14,511 bases of DNA from Syntrophomonadaceae bacterium (GTDB lineage: Bacteria > Bacillota > Dethiobacteria > DTU022), in contig SKZS01000053.1 of the NCBI GenBank assembly GCA_007127255.1, positions 1 to 14,511 of the forward strand, written 5' to 3'. Below, piece by piece: positions 1 through 6,819 of the stretch (the stretch's first letter is position 1; each line of letters starts with the position of its first letter). Below the pieces are notes generated by a model that was not told the origin of the DNA, ran no database searches, and saw only the letters and a program-made list of their open reading frames with translations. The position numbers and the translations under genes are program-made.

Positions 1-144
1 TATTCAAAGAAAGAGCTGGCAGAGCGGCTTGGAGTGCAGAGGACTTCGCTCAGCCGTGAATTAAATAAAATGCGTCGAGATGGGCTGCTGGACTACGATG
101 CCAGAACAATAACCCTGAAAAAAATTGATGCTGATAATAAATAA
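1..144 (+). CDS. Crp/Fnr-family transcriptional regulator, C-terminal HTH fragment (5' end outside window)
   Basis: An open frame enters from the left edge and runs 47 codons to a TAA at 142-144. The peptide begins YSKKELAERLGVQRTSLSRE and continues with KMRRDGLLDYDARTITL. This is the typical end of a Crp/Fnr regulator: the first helix of a winged HTH (KKELAERLGV), the recognition helix (RTSLSRELNKM), then the two-stranded wing (GLLDY..RTITL). The sensory cyclic-nucleotide-binding-like domain would lie upstream of the window, so the effector cannot be judged. It is separated from the next gene, on the opposite strand, by about 270 bases with no clear terminator. Seen: the HTH pattern and stop codon. 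Known: this SRE(L/I) helix is characteristic of the family. An MarR- or GntR-type winged helix is a less likely alternative. Confidence 0.72.
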   Translation, partial: YSKKELAERLGVQRTSLSRELNKMRRDGLLDYDARTITLKKIDADNK

Positions 145-416
145 CTTTGTATGAAATTGATCAATATAGCATGGTGGTTTTAAAAATTATTGAAGTTGGG
201 GGGCTGAAGATGGTTGCTATAAAGTTTTTTGTTACAGCTCTTTTAATACCTTATTTTTAATCTATTTATAGCCCAATACTGCTCAGACTCCGAACCTGGC
301 AGCGAAACGATTGCAGCCATTAACTCAGACTGAAAAAAATCCAAACTTACAGTTCAAGAAAAAGTGAGAAAGAATTTTGCCATCTTGTTAATTTATTGAT
401 GCTGTTTATTCCTTTA

Positions 417-800
417 TTAACGTTTGACATCTTTTGCCAAAACCAGGGCTTCACCATGGCAGATTGTTTCACCGATAGAATTTGTACATATTGTTTCAAG
501 GTTTACCAGGTGTTTTTCAGGCCGCAGCCGGGTTATTTTAACGGTAGCAGTCAGGGTTTCGTTATAATAACCTTTGCCGGTAAAGGCCATCAGTTGCTTT
601 AAGTAATTTGTCCCAAAGCCGGGCAATTCAGTCCCGAGTAAATACGAAAACAGCCCGCCGATTAAAGGTTCGGGAATCGGGTGTTTTCCGGCTTCACCCG
701 GCTGATAATTTTCCCCGGAGAGTTTCATGAAGAGCTTTCGGTCGCCTTCGCTAAAGGTACGGCTGCAGGATGCGCTCATGCCTAATTCAAGGTTTTTCAT
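417..800 (-). CDS. MaoC-like hot-dog protein with degenerate active site (probable partner subunit)
   Basis: A 127-residue single hot-dog-fold protein of the MaoC/(R)-enoyl-CoA hydratase group. Where active relatives carry SGDxNPxH, this one reads SGENYQPG (residues 28-35): the catalytic Asp is Glu30 and the catalytic His is replaced by Gly35. The following GGLFSYLLGTELPG stretch still resembles the AHG(M/L)L...LP region of its neighbours. I chose the ATG at 800 because it overlaps the TGA of the upstream hydratase as ATGA and has GGGAGGGC a few bases before it; an in-frame ATG at 815 would sit on that Shine-Dalgarno sequence. The overlap implies translational coupling and roughly equal amounts of the two proteins. 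By analogy with heteromeric MaoC enzymes (HadAB, ChsH1-ChsH2), it is probably the non-catalytic or substrate-shaping subunit; that role is inferred. Last gene of a two-gene unit. Confidence 0.78.
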   Translation of the reverse strand: MKNLELGMSASCSRTFSEGDRKLFMKLSGENYQPGEAGKHPIPEPLIGGLFSYLLGTELPGFGTNYLKQLMAFTGKGYYNETLTATVKITRLRPEKHLVNLETICTNSIGETICHGEALVLAKDVKR

Positions 801-1219
801 GATAAGCCCTCCCATTTAACCAGGGTTTCCCCGTCAAGTCCAGAATTTCCGCACGGCCTGAGCATTTGGACTTTCATTTTTATAGTTTCCTTTTCCGGAT
901 CCAGTGAGATAATTTCGACCCGGTAGCGAACAGTTTCGTTGGCAGTAGTGCCGCTGGGGAACATCATCTGGTGGGAAAGCTGGACAGATCCGGGAAATAA
1001 ATTTTGTAGGAAACCCTTTAATCCGGTATAAAGCAGCATGCCGTGAGCGACAGTGGCCCCGAAGTGGGTTTTGGCTGCAAAGTCCGGGTTAACATGAATG
1101 GGGTTGTCATCGCCGCTTAATGCGGCGAAATCATTGAAGTCATCCTGGCTAAAGCAGCGCTCTGTTTCGTAAACATTGCCTTTTTTAATTTCTTTTCCTG
1201 TAAGATTGGGTTCTTTCAT
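797..1219 (-). CDS. MaoC-family (R)-specific enoyl-CoA hydratase/dehydratase, catalytic subunit
   Basis: A 140-residue hot-dog hydratase. The hydratase-2 motif is complete: FAALSGDDNPIHVNPDFA at residues 31-48 carries Asp37 and His42, with the same D-x4-H spacing as PhaJ, followed by the AHGMLL segment that forms the substrate tunnel. The family adds water across trans-2-enoyl-CoA (or -ACP) to give (R)-3-hydroxyacyl thioesters, or runs in reverse as a dehydratase. The protein is cytoplasmic, with no signal peptide or membrane segment. The C-terminal half (MMFPSG..., RVEIISLDPEK...) is the usual second part of the fold. The ATG at 1217-1219 follows a GGCGGTAAAAA stretch, a weak ribosome binding site. 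It is the first gene of the pair with the degenerate homologue that overlaps it by 4 bases, and is divergent from the iron-sulfur flavoprotein. Substrate chain length cannot be read from sequence. Confidence 0.85.
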   Translation of the reverse strand: MKEPNLTGKEIKKGNVYETERCFSQDDFNDFAALSGDDNPIHVNPDFAAKTHFGATVAHGMLLYTGLKGFLQNLFPGSVQLSHQMMFPSGTTANETVRYRVEIISLDPEKETIKMKVQMLRPCGNSGLDGETLVKWEGLS

Positions 1220-1327
1220 TTTTTACCGCCCCGCGTGTAGTCTTATTTGTAAGAATGTTATAATTATAATTAAGTTGTATTTTTAACAGCATGCCCATTC
1301 TGATTAACCTGCCAAAGGAGGATTAAC
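1220..1327. promoter_or_regulatory. Divergent intergenic region with tandem TATAAT boxes
   Basis: This 108-base AT-rich gap separates the minus-strand MaoC pair from the plus-strand flavoprotein. It contains TATAATTATAAT at 1259-1270, which reads as a -10-like element on the plus strand, and ATTATA on the other strand at 1263-1268 could serve the MaoC pair. No convincing -35 hexamer at 16-18 bases was found for either direction, so exact promoters are not assigned. A strong AAGGAGG ribosome binding site for the flavoprotein lies at 1315-1321. Confidence 0.4.
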
Positions 1328-1903
1328 ATGCAAAAAGTACTGGGGGTATCCGGTTCAATGAGAGACAAAGGAAATACCGAGTTTTTAACCGGTTATGCCC
1401 TATCTCAATTTGATGAAAGCAGGTTCAGTTCCGAGTTAATCCCGCTTAAAGATTTAACGATCAAGCCCTGTGAGGGTTGCTACAGCTGCATGGAAGCAAA
1501 AAAGTGTATTATTGATGACGATGACTTTGAGTTCGTTTTTAACAAGATGGCTGAAGCTGATGGTTTAATAATTGGTTCCCCGGTATATTTTAGTGCAGTT
1601 CATCCCCAACTTATGTCACTGCTCGATAGAGCAGGCTTTGTCCGCATCTGGAGCGGAGAGCGTTTTTCCGGCAAAGTGGGAGGGCCGATAACCGTTGCCC
1701 GGCGGGCCGGGCAGAATATGGCCTTCGCACAATTATTAATGTGGTTTTTTATTAATGATATCATTGTCCCGGGTTCAAGCTACTGGACCATATCTGTTGC
1801 GGGTGCCAAAGCCGCCCGAGATGCTGAAGATGATCAGGAAGCGCAGCTCCATATTTCTCATTTTGTAAATAATATGAGTAAAGTGATGACTGCCCTTAAG
1901 TAA
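1328..1903 (+). CDS. Iron-sulfur flavoprotein (Isf-like, NADPH-dependent FMN reductase fold)
   Basis: A 191-residue flavodoxin-like protein. The N-terminus VLGVSGSMRDKGNTEFL (residues 4-20) is the FMN phosphate-binding loop of the FMN_red/Isf family. Residues 48-60 give C-x2-C-x2-C-x5-C (PCEGCYSCMEAKKC), the compact four-cysteine motif that holds a [4Fe-4S] cluster in archaeal and clostridial iron-sulfur flavoproteins. GSPVYFSAVHPQLMSLLDRAG (about residues 83-103) is the second flavin-contacting region. The expected role is cytoplasmic electron transfer, for example between ferredoxin and a low-potential acceptor or oxygen species; the partner is unknown. The length fits the Isf family. The ATG follows AAGGAGG with a 6-base spacing. 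It is a single-gene unit, divergent from the MaoC pair and convergent with the third MaoC gene, whose stop codon is only 4 bases away. Confidence 0.86.
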   Translation: MQKVLGVSGSMRDKGNTEFLTGYALSQFDESRFSSELIPLKDLTIKPCEGCYSCMEAKKCIIDDDDFEFVFNKMAEADGLIIGSPVYFSAVHPQLMSLLDRAGFVRIWSGERFSGKVGGPITVARRAGQNMAFAQLLMWFFINDIIVPGSSYWTISVAGAKAARDAEDDQEAQLHISHFVNNMSKVMTALK

Positions 1904-1907
1904 AAAA

Positions 1908-2327
1908 TTAAGTTTTTTTCATTATGGTTGCCTGTCCGTCAATAACAATTTCTCCTGCCTGGTTAACCGCTTCAGTTTTAAGCTTGGCAATATATTTTTC
2001 TTTAATTAATTCAATTACTTCAACTTTTGCGGTAATAGTATCACCTATGAAGACCGGTGCCCGAAACTTCAGGTTTTGCTCCATGTAAATAGTATTTTTA
2101 CCAGGTAGTGCAGTGCCCAGCAGTGTGGAAATCAGGCTTGCGCTAAGCATGCCGTGTGCGATTCTCTTTTTGAAAGGTGATTTAGCAGCAAATTCATGGT
2201 CAACATGCAGAGGGTTAAAGTCACCGCAGATGCCGGCAAAGTTATAGACATCAGTTTCAGATATTGTCTTGCTTATTTCGGCGCTATCACCGATTTTTAA
2301 CGCAGAGTAGGAAATATCAGCAATCAC
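1908..2327 (-). CDS. MaoC-family (R)-specific enoyl-CoA hydratase, PhaJ-like
   Basis: A 139-residue hot-dog hydratase with an intact active site. FAGICGDFNPLHVDHEFA carries Asp36 and His41, followed by KRIAHGMLSASLISTLLGTALPG, which is close to the PhaJ/MaoC consensus, and YMEQNLKFRAPVFIGDTI, the central strand region. The expected reaction is reversible hydration of trans-2-enoyl-CoA to (R)-3-hydroxyacyl-CoA in the cytoplasm. The start is GTG at 2325-2327, supported by GGAGG at 2337-2341 nine bases upstream. It lies 33 bases after the TetR gene on the same strand and is probably co-transcribed with it, so the regulator likely controls this hydratase. It resembles the 797-1219 protein more than the degenerate 417-800 one. 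Whether it feeds beta-oxidation, polyhydroxyalkanoate or a reductive route is undecided; no phaC is present. Confidence 0.87.
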   Translation of the reverse strand: MIADISYSALKIGDSAEISKTISETDVYNFAGICGDFNPLHVDHEFAAKSPFKKRIAHGMLSASLISTLLGTALPGKNTIYMEQNLKFRAPVFIGDTITAKVEVIELIKEKYIAKLKTEAVNQAGEIVIDGQATIMKKT

Positions 2328-2360
2328 AATTAAATACCTCCGGCAGTAATATATTTTTAC

Positions 2361-2987
2361 TTAATCAGGAGCAATGCCTTTAAGAATAAACTCCCTGATT
2401 GTCTCCAGTTTTTGTTCATCAGGCAGTTTTTCTTCCCACAGCGGCCAGCGCATACCGGTAAAAATACTAATTCCCATTAAACAGAACGCCAGTGCTTCCG
2501 GGTCCATTTGCTTAATTTGTTTTTTTTCCATTGCCGTTTCCAGGTGTTCAGCATAGCCTTTGCTAAAATTTGTATAGTGCCATTTAAAAATTTCAATATC
2601 TACAAACTCCGCTTCCCTGATCAGGGCATACAGGCTTGGATGTTCCAGGCAGTAGCGAAAGAAGGCCTTAATTCCTTCTACTTCTGCTTCTTTTCTATCA
2701 GGTATATCCTTGATGGCAATCTGAATATACTTGCGGACGTCATGGTGGATATGATAAATTAATTCCCGAAAGATATCTTTTTTGCCCCGAAAATAGAGGT
2801 AAAAGGTGCCCATGGCTACTCCTGCCTGTTCGGTGATAGCATAAATAGAGGTTTCATGATAACCTTTATCACCAATAATAACTTCGGCAGCTTTTAGCAG
2901 TTTATCAAAGGTTGCCTGTCCGCGTCTCGTTTTAGGCAGGCTGACTCCTTCAAAATTATTTCTTTTTATATCTTTTTCTAGGTCCAT
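2361..2987 (-). CDS. TetR-family transcriptional regulator
   Basis: A 208-residue TetR-type repressor. The N-terminal DNA-binding domain spans about residues 20-70: TRRGQATFDKLLKAAEVII, then the HTH region TSIYAITEQAGVAMGTFYLYF with the hallmark GTFYLYFxxKxD(I/L)F. The rest is a helical ligand-binding domain with no recognisable effector signature; an acyl-CoA or related acid is inferred only from the neighbours. The ATG at 2985-2987 follows AAAGGTGG. Upstream lies its own sigma-A-like promoter, overlapped by a 17-bp imperfect palindrome that may be an autoregulatory operator. It is followed at 33 bases by a PhaJ-like hydratase on the same strand and preceded by the KAS III-like gene, which ends about 100 bases upstream. 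Family assignment is firm; target genes are not proven. Confidence 0.92.
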   Translation of the reverse strand: MDLEKDIKRNNFEGVSLPKTRRGQATFDKLLKAAEVIIGDKGYHETSIYAITEQAGVAMGTFYLYFRGKKDIFRELIYHIHHDVRKYIQIAIKDIPDRKEAEVEGIKAFFRYCLEHPSLYALIREAEFVDIEIFKWHYTNFSKGYAEHLETAMEKKQIKQMDPEALAFCLMGISIFTGMRWPLWEEKLPDEQKLETIREFILKGIAPD

Positions 2988-3021
2988 ATATCCACCTTTA
3001 TTCTATTCACAGTAAAATTTA

Positions 3022-3038
3022 ATCAAAGTTTATTCGAT
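3022..3038. promoter_or_regulatory. Imperfect palindrome over the tetR -10 box (candidate operator)
   Basis: ATCAAAGTTTATTCGAT is a 17-bp inverted repeat with arms ATCRAA and TTYGAT around a 5-base centre; one position per arm fails to match. It covers the -10 element of the tetR promoter (3027-3032). Size and position suit a TetR dimer site. It is AT-rich, so chance is possible. Confidence 0.35.
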
Positions 3039-3055
3039 CGCTGTCTTGTAGTCAA
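3027..3055 (-). promoter_or_regulatory. Sigma-A-like promoter of the TetR-maoC unit
   Basis: Read on the minus strand: TTGACT (3055-3050), a 17-base spacer, then TAAACT (3032-3027). This matches 5/6 and 4/6 of the consensus with ideal spacing. Transcription would start near 3020, about 33 bases before the TetR ATG, consistent with the TetR gene starting its own unit rather than depending only on read-through from the gene upstream. Confidence 0.55.
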
Positions 3056-3088
3056 ATAATGTTATCCCACTGCCTGAGCAGTAAATGT

Positions 3089-4117
3089 TTAAGCATTGCC
3101 CCATTGCAGTATTGTTGAACCCCAGGTGTATCCTGTTCCGGCGGCCAGCAGGGCAACGATAGCGCCATCTTTTAGCAGGCCTCTCTTTTCAGCTTCGCAA
3201 AGGGCAATAATTTGATCGGCTGCCTGAATATGTCCATAGTCTTCGAGGTAAAAGCTTTGATTTTCATTAAGACCAAATTCATGGAGTATGCTTTCATAAA
3301 GGGATCTTTTGAAATGAATCGGAGCTAAAAAATCAAGATCTGCAAGGCTTTTCCCGCTTTTTAACAGGGCTGTTTTAACTACATTTATAAAGTTGTCAAA
3401 GGTTATCGGATCCAGGTGTTCTTTCATTTCATCCGAGTCAATTACTTCCAGTTTTCCCGAATCAGGATTGCAAGAAAGCTGTGAGACGGGATTGACCGAA
3501 CCACCGTCAAGTACTTTAACATGTTTGCTAAAAAAGCCGGCGGTGATGTTATGGGTTTCCAAGACCACGTTTTTTTCAACACCTTTTTGCAGCAAAACTG
3601 CAGCTCCGCCATCACCAAAATTATACATAAAGCGAACCCTTGGATTATTATAGTCAATAAGGTGTGATTCCTTGCTGCCCATGGTTAGCAAAACGTTGTT
3701 CATGCTGTCGTCATCGAGCATAAGGCCTTTAGCCATGCGTAGGGCAACGGTAAAGCCGGCACAAAGGGAATAAATTTCTGTAGCAAAGGCTTTTTCAGCG
3801 CCCAATTCGTACTGAATTTTACAGGCGCAGGACCAGACCGGATAATCCTTGTACTGGCTGCCGAAAAAGATAACAGCATCTAAATTTTTCGGATCAAAGT
3901 CTATCTTTTTCAGGGCTGTCCGGGCTGCAGCAAGGGCCATATCCGAAACATGCTCATCCGGAGCAGCGACATGTTTTTGCTTCAGGCCCATTTTCTCCTT
4001 TATTATATCCAGGGGAATGTCCGTTTTCCGGGCTAAATCAGCGCTGGTCATAATTGTTTCGGGTAGGTAAACGCCCAGACTGGTTAACCCGATCGGTATC
4101 CTTGATGAATGTGTCAT
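3089..4117 (-). CDS. 3-oxoacyl-ACP synthase III-like (KAS III/FabH-superfamily) condensing enzyme with Cys-His-His triad
   Basis: A 342-residue thiolase-fold protein of the FabH/PqsD/OleA group. The nucleophile Cys119 lies in TEIYSLCAGFTVAL, the place of Cys112 in E. coli FabH. His268 lies in APIHFKRSLYESI, matching the HQAN..I histidine. The third residue, Asn in the GNTSAAS motif of FabH, is replaced: here the loop reads EDYGHIQAADQ, giving His296. NFGDGGAAVLL (about 166-176) and the C-terminal GTGYTWGSTILQWG are usual for the superfamily. FabH condenses an acyl-CoA with malonyl-ACP; with the altered triad and a catabolic neighbourhood this one may condense, hydrolyse or transfer acyl-CoA groups instead (inference). 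AAGGAG precedes the ATG. It lies 73 bases after livM on the same strand and is likely the last gene of the transporter operon. No ACP gene or other fab gene is near, which argues against housekeeping FabH. Confidence 0.8.
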   Translation of the reverse strand: MTHSSRIPIGLTSLGVYLPETIMTSADLARKTDIPLDIIKEKMGLKQKHVAAPDEHVSDMALAAARTALKKIDFDPKNLDAVIFFGSQYKDYPVWSCACKIQYELGAEKAFATEIYSLCAGFTVALRMAKGLMLDDDSMNNVLLTMGSKESHLIDYNNPRVRFMYNFGDGGAAVLLQKGVEKNVVLETHNITAGFFSKHVKVLDGGSVNPVSQLSCNPDSGKLEVIDSDEMKEHLDPITFDNFINVVKTALLKSGKSLADLDFLAPIHFKRSLYESILHEFGLNENQSFYLEDYGHIQAADQIIALCEAEKRGLLKDGAIVALLAAGTGYTWGSTILQWGNA

Positions 4118-4190
4118 GGTAATTACTCCTTGTAGTGCATAATTAATAGAATCTTACTGACAGCCTGTTTGTCTCTGGTTTTAGGTTATT

Positions 4191-5204
4191 CTAGGCGGCT
4201 ATTTTGCGTTTTCGCCATTTCTCCTCAAGTTGCAAATAGGTGCCTACCAAACCCTTGGGCATGTAAAGCACAACCAGGACATAAATTGCCCCGAAGAACA
4301 GAAGCCATCGTGAAAAGATTTCATGAATGCCACGTAATTCAAGCAGGTAATTCTGAGCCAACTGCACAAATGCGGTGCCGAAGATTGCTCCGTACAGTGT
4401 TCCCGTTCCACCGACAATTGTGTACAAAAGCGCATTAAGAGTGCTCTGAACAGTAAGTAGTTCCGTGTTGGCAAAACGGGTCAGAAGAGCAAACATTATT
4501 CCGGCTGCAGCAGAAGCCATCCCTGCTATAACCAGGGCAATTAGTTTATATTTCTTTGTATCGTAACCTAAAAATTTAGCTCTTTGATCGTTGTCGCGAA
4601 TAGCTTGCAAGACTCGCCCTGTCGGCGAATTAACGAACTGTCTTAAAATCAGGGTCATGGCAATCAAGAACAAAAGGGCGTAATAATACATCATCACCCG
4701 GTCCTGAAACATGAGCGGTACTCTGAAAGTCAGACCATCAGCTCCCTGCGTATACTCGCGCAGGGTTTCAGCACTGTGACGACCGATTTCACCGAAAGCT
4801 AGTGTAATCATGGCGCAGGCAATAACACCCGTAAAACCTGATCCCCTAAAAGCAAATTGACCCATTATATATGCCACTATAGCTGCGAAGACCATTGAAA
4901 CCAGGACTGCAAGTAGTAAAATGTCCAGGGTTGCACCCATGCGGGAAAACATAATGCCGGCGATATAGGTGCCACCACCAAAAAATAGGGCATGGCCAAG
5001 GTTGATGATACCTGTATAACCTCTTAAAATATCATAACTCATGCCGAATATTGCCAGTATATAAATCCGGCTTAAAAGAGTTGTAGTGGTCAGGCCTGTT
5101 ATATGAGGTATAATTAGAATAAGTACCGCAAAAAGGCCGAGAAATAGCCACATGCCTGGGCCAAGCGCTGGTTTTTTGCGTAGAATATTTGTCAGCATAG
5201 GCAT
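4191..5204 (-). CDS. livM: Branched-chain amino acid-type ABC transporter permease LivM
   Basis: A 337-residue polytopic membrane protein of the LIV (HAAT) permease family, with about ten hydrophobic segments. The signature IYILAIFGMSYDILRGYTGI followed by NLGHALFFGGGTYIAG (about residues 48-85) is diagnostic for LivM. The RQFVNSPTGRVLQAIRDNDQRAKFLGYD stretch (about 187-215) is the cytoplasmic coupling loop that touches the ATPases. It pairs with LivH in the membrane to form the substrate path. Its ATG shares one base with the livH TAA (TAATG at 5206-5202), so translation is coupled. The C-terminus is basic (EEKWRKRKIAA). The family moves branched-chain amino acids but also amides, urea and aromatic or aliphatic carboxylates; the adjacent CoA synthetases favour an organic acid here. 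Confidence 0.93.
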   Translation of the reverse strand: MPMLTNILRKKPALGPGMWLFLGLFAVLILIIPHITGLTTTTLLSRIYILAIFGMSYDILRGYTGIINLGHALFFGGGTYIAGIMFSRMGATLDILLLAVLVSMVFAAIVAYIMGQFAFRGSGFTGVIACAMITLAFGEIGRHSAETLREYTQGADGLTFRVPLMFQDRVMMYYYALLFLIAMTLILRQFVNSPTGRVLQAIRDNDQRAKFLGYDTKKYKLIALVIAGMASAAAGIMFALLTRFANTELLTVQSTLNALLYTIVGGTGTLYGAIFGTAFVQLAQNYLLELRGIHEIFSRWLLFFGAIYVLVVLYMPKGLVGTYLQLEEKWRKRKIAA

Positions 5205-6070
5205 TAGTTTCTCACCGCCATTCCAAATAAGCCTTCAGGTTTTAAAGTAAGAACCAGCAGTAATAAAAGCACGGTTGTATAAACAGTTAGAGGCGGGTAA
5301 AACCAGGATACAAAGGCTACGGTTAAGCCGATAATTATACTGCCTACAGCCGAACCATAAAATGAGCCCATACCGCCTAAGATAATTACAATAAAAGCAA
5401 GGATTTGATTATTAATACCCATTCCGGACCAGACACTGCCGACAAGAGGGACATAAAGGGCGCCGCCAAGGGCAGCCAGAGCCGCTCCTCCGGCAAATAC
5501 ACCTGCAAAATACACTTTGATATTGATGCCCAGGGCTTGCACCATGTCAGGTGACTGGATTCCGGCACGCATAACCATACCTACCTTTGTTCTGTTAACA
5601 AGGTAGTTAATGGCTATAGCTACCAGTATGCCGATAATAATAAGGAATATCCTGTACTGGGAGATGATTACTGCACCTATAACCCAGGTTCCATCCATAA
5701 ATTCCGGTCTGGAAGCCGGGATCGGGTTTGGCCCCCAAAAAAGCCGGGCCATATCGGTAAAAACAACTCCCAAGCCGAGCGTAATCAAAATTTGTGCCGT
5801 TACATTACCGTAAACCGGACGAATAAACAATCTTTCAAAAATCAGTCCCATTATAAATCCGGCTGCAACAGCAGCAATAATAGCGATTGGAAAACTGCCG
5901 GTCATGCTGAAAATCCAGATGCTTACATAGCCTCCCCAGATAAACAGAACACCGTGTGTGAAGTTAACGACACCAAGGAGTCCCAAAATAATAGACAATC
6001 CGGCAGCCATTAAAAAAATTAGGGCCCCTTCAGCTAACCCGTTTATCAAAAGCATTAGAAATATGTGCAA
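5204..6070 (-). CDS. livH: Branched-chain amino acid-type ABC transporter permease LivH
   Basis: A 288-residue integral membrane permease with about eight hydrophobic segments. INGLAEGALIFLMAAGLSIILG followed by LGVVNFTHGVLFIWGGYVS (about residues 9-50) is the LivH signature. RTKVGMVMRAGIQSPDMVQALGIN (about 160-183) is the cytoplasmic coupling loop, and ILGGMGSFYGSAVGSIIIGL is the conserved late motif. The start is taken as TTG at 6068-6070 because AGGTGGTGG lies about 7 bases before it; an in-frame ATG 15 bases downstream is too far from that site and would cost only five residues. It sits 35 bases after livF and overlaps livM by one base. It forms the transmembrane heterodimer with LivM; the solute preference cannot be read from sequence. 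Confidence 0.93.
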   Translation of the reverse strand: MHIFLMLLINGLAEGALIFLMAAGLSIILGLLGVVNFTHGVLFIWGGYVSIWIFSMTGSFPIAIIAAVAAGFIMGLIFERLFIRPVYGNVTAQILITLGLGVVFTDMARLFWGPNPIPASRPEFMDGTWVIGAVIISQYRIFLIIIGILVAIAINYLVNRTKVGMVMRAGIQSPDMVQALGINIKVYFAGVFAGGAALAALGGALYVPLVGSVWSGMGINNQILAFIVIILGGMGSFYGSAVGSIIIGLTVAFVSWFYPPLTVYTTVLLLLLVLTLKPEGLFGMAVRN

Positions 6071-6105
6071 GACTTAACCACCACCTCTGCGATTTTGCGA
6101 TAATC

Positions 6106-6819
6106 TCAAGCTGTTACAAAGCCCAGGTGTTTTCTCTGGAGTTCCTCGTCATCCATAAGTTCTTTCATCGTGCCGTCTAAGACAGTTTGCCCTTCAGCGA
6201 TAATATAAAAACGATCGCCAACAGCACAGGCCATTTCAAAGTTTTGCTCAACAAGGACAATTGTTTTTTTCTGCTTAAAGGTAAGCAGGGTATCCCGGAC
6301 TTTTTCTACGATAATAGGGGCCAGTCCCTTGCTTGGCTCATCGATTAAAATAATTTTGTTGTCATTAACAAGGGCCCTCGCGATAGAAAGCATTTGCCGC
6401 TGCCCACCGCTTAATGTGGAGGCAAACCTCTTATAGGATTCTTTCAGGTCGGTGAAAAGTTCCAGCACATGATCCCGCCTGTCAAGGGTCTCTTGATCTT
6501 CCTGCAACATTGCAATCAGCAGGTTTTCTTCGACTGTCAAAGCATCAAAAATGCCGTAATCTTCAGGGACAAAACCTATGCCCTGGCGAACCGTATTATA
6601 AGGAGGCATCGCTGTTAAATCTACGTTGTCAAGAATTATTTTGCCACCGCTGGCAGGTACCAGGCCGATTATAGTGCGCAGGGTTGTCGTTTTTCCTGCC
6701 CCGTTTCGCCCTAGTATAACTACAGCTTCACCGGGGTAAACTTCCAGTGATACACCCTGCAGGATATGGAAAGGACCAATAAATGAAGATACATTATCAA
6801 GTTTAAGCAGTGGATTCAT
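6106..6819 (-). CDS. livF: LIV-type ABC transporter ATP-binding protein LivF
   Basis: A 237-residue cytoplasmic ATPase. Walker A GRNGAGKTT spans residues 37-45, the Q-loop region is near GIGFVPEDYGIF, the signature LSGGQRQM is near residue 136, Walker B IILIDEPSKGLAP includes the catalytic Glu, and the switch His position reads VLVEQNF. The DEP-S-x-GLAP motif and the short C-terminus are typical of LivF rather than LivG. The ATG at 6817-6819 follows GGAGGAGG, which lies inside the 3' end of livG; the two genes overlap by 17 bases, implying coupled translation. It drives transport with LivG on the LivHM permease pair. Confidence 0.94.
   Translation of the reverse strand: MNPLLKLDNVSSFIGPFHILQGVSLEVYPGEAVVILGRNGAGKTTTLRTIIGLVPASGGKIILDNVDLTAMPPYNTVRQGIGFVPEDYGIFDALTVEENLLIAMLQEDQETLDRRDHVLELFTDLKESYKRFASTLSGGQRQMLSIARALVNDNKIILIDEPSKGLAPIIVEKVRDTLLTFKQKKTIVLVEQNFEMACAVGDRFYIIAEGQTVLDGTMKELMDDEELQRKHLGFVTA

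Noticed and set aside
201..260. Short frame MVAIKFFVTALLIPYF after a G-rich stretch, plus an imperfect GCTATAA/TTACAGC hairpin
   Set aside because: Only 16 codons, no homology I recognise, stem with a mismatch and no T-run; not enough to call a peptide or terminator in the 145-416 gap.
280..345. Direct repeat CTCAGACT, two copies about 44 bases apart
   Set aside because: Eight-base repeats at this distance are expected by chance; there is no array or target-site structure.
3069..3082. ACTGC-CTGA-GCAGT hairpin between the KAS III-like gene and tetR
   Set aside because: The 5-bp stem is short and no T-run follows on the minus strand, so it is not a convincing terminator.
3089..4117. Housekeeping FabH of fatty acid synthesis
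   Set aside because: No acpP, fabD, fabG or fabF nearby, the catalytic Asn is replaced by His, and the gene trails a transporter operon.
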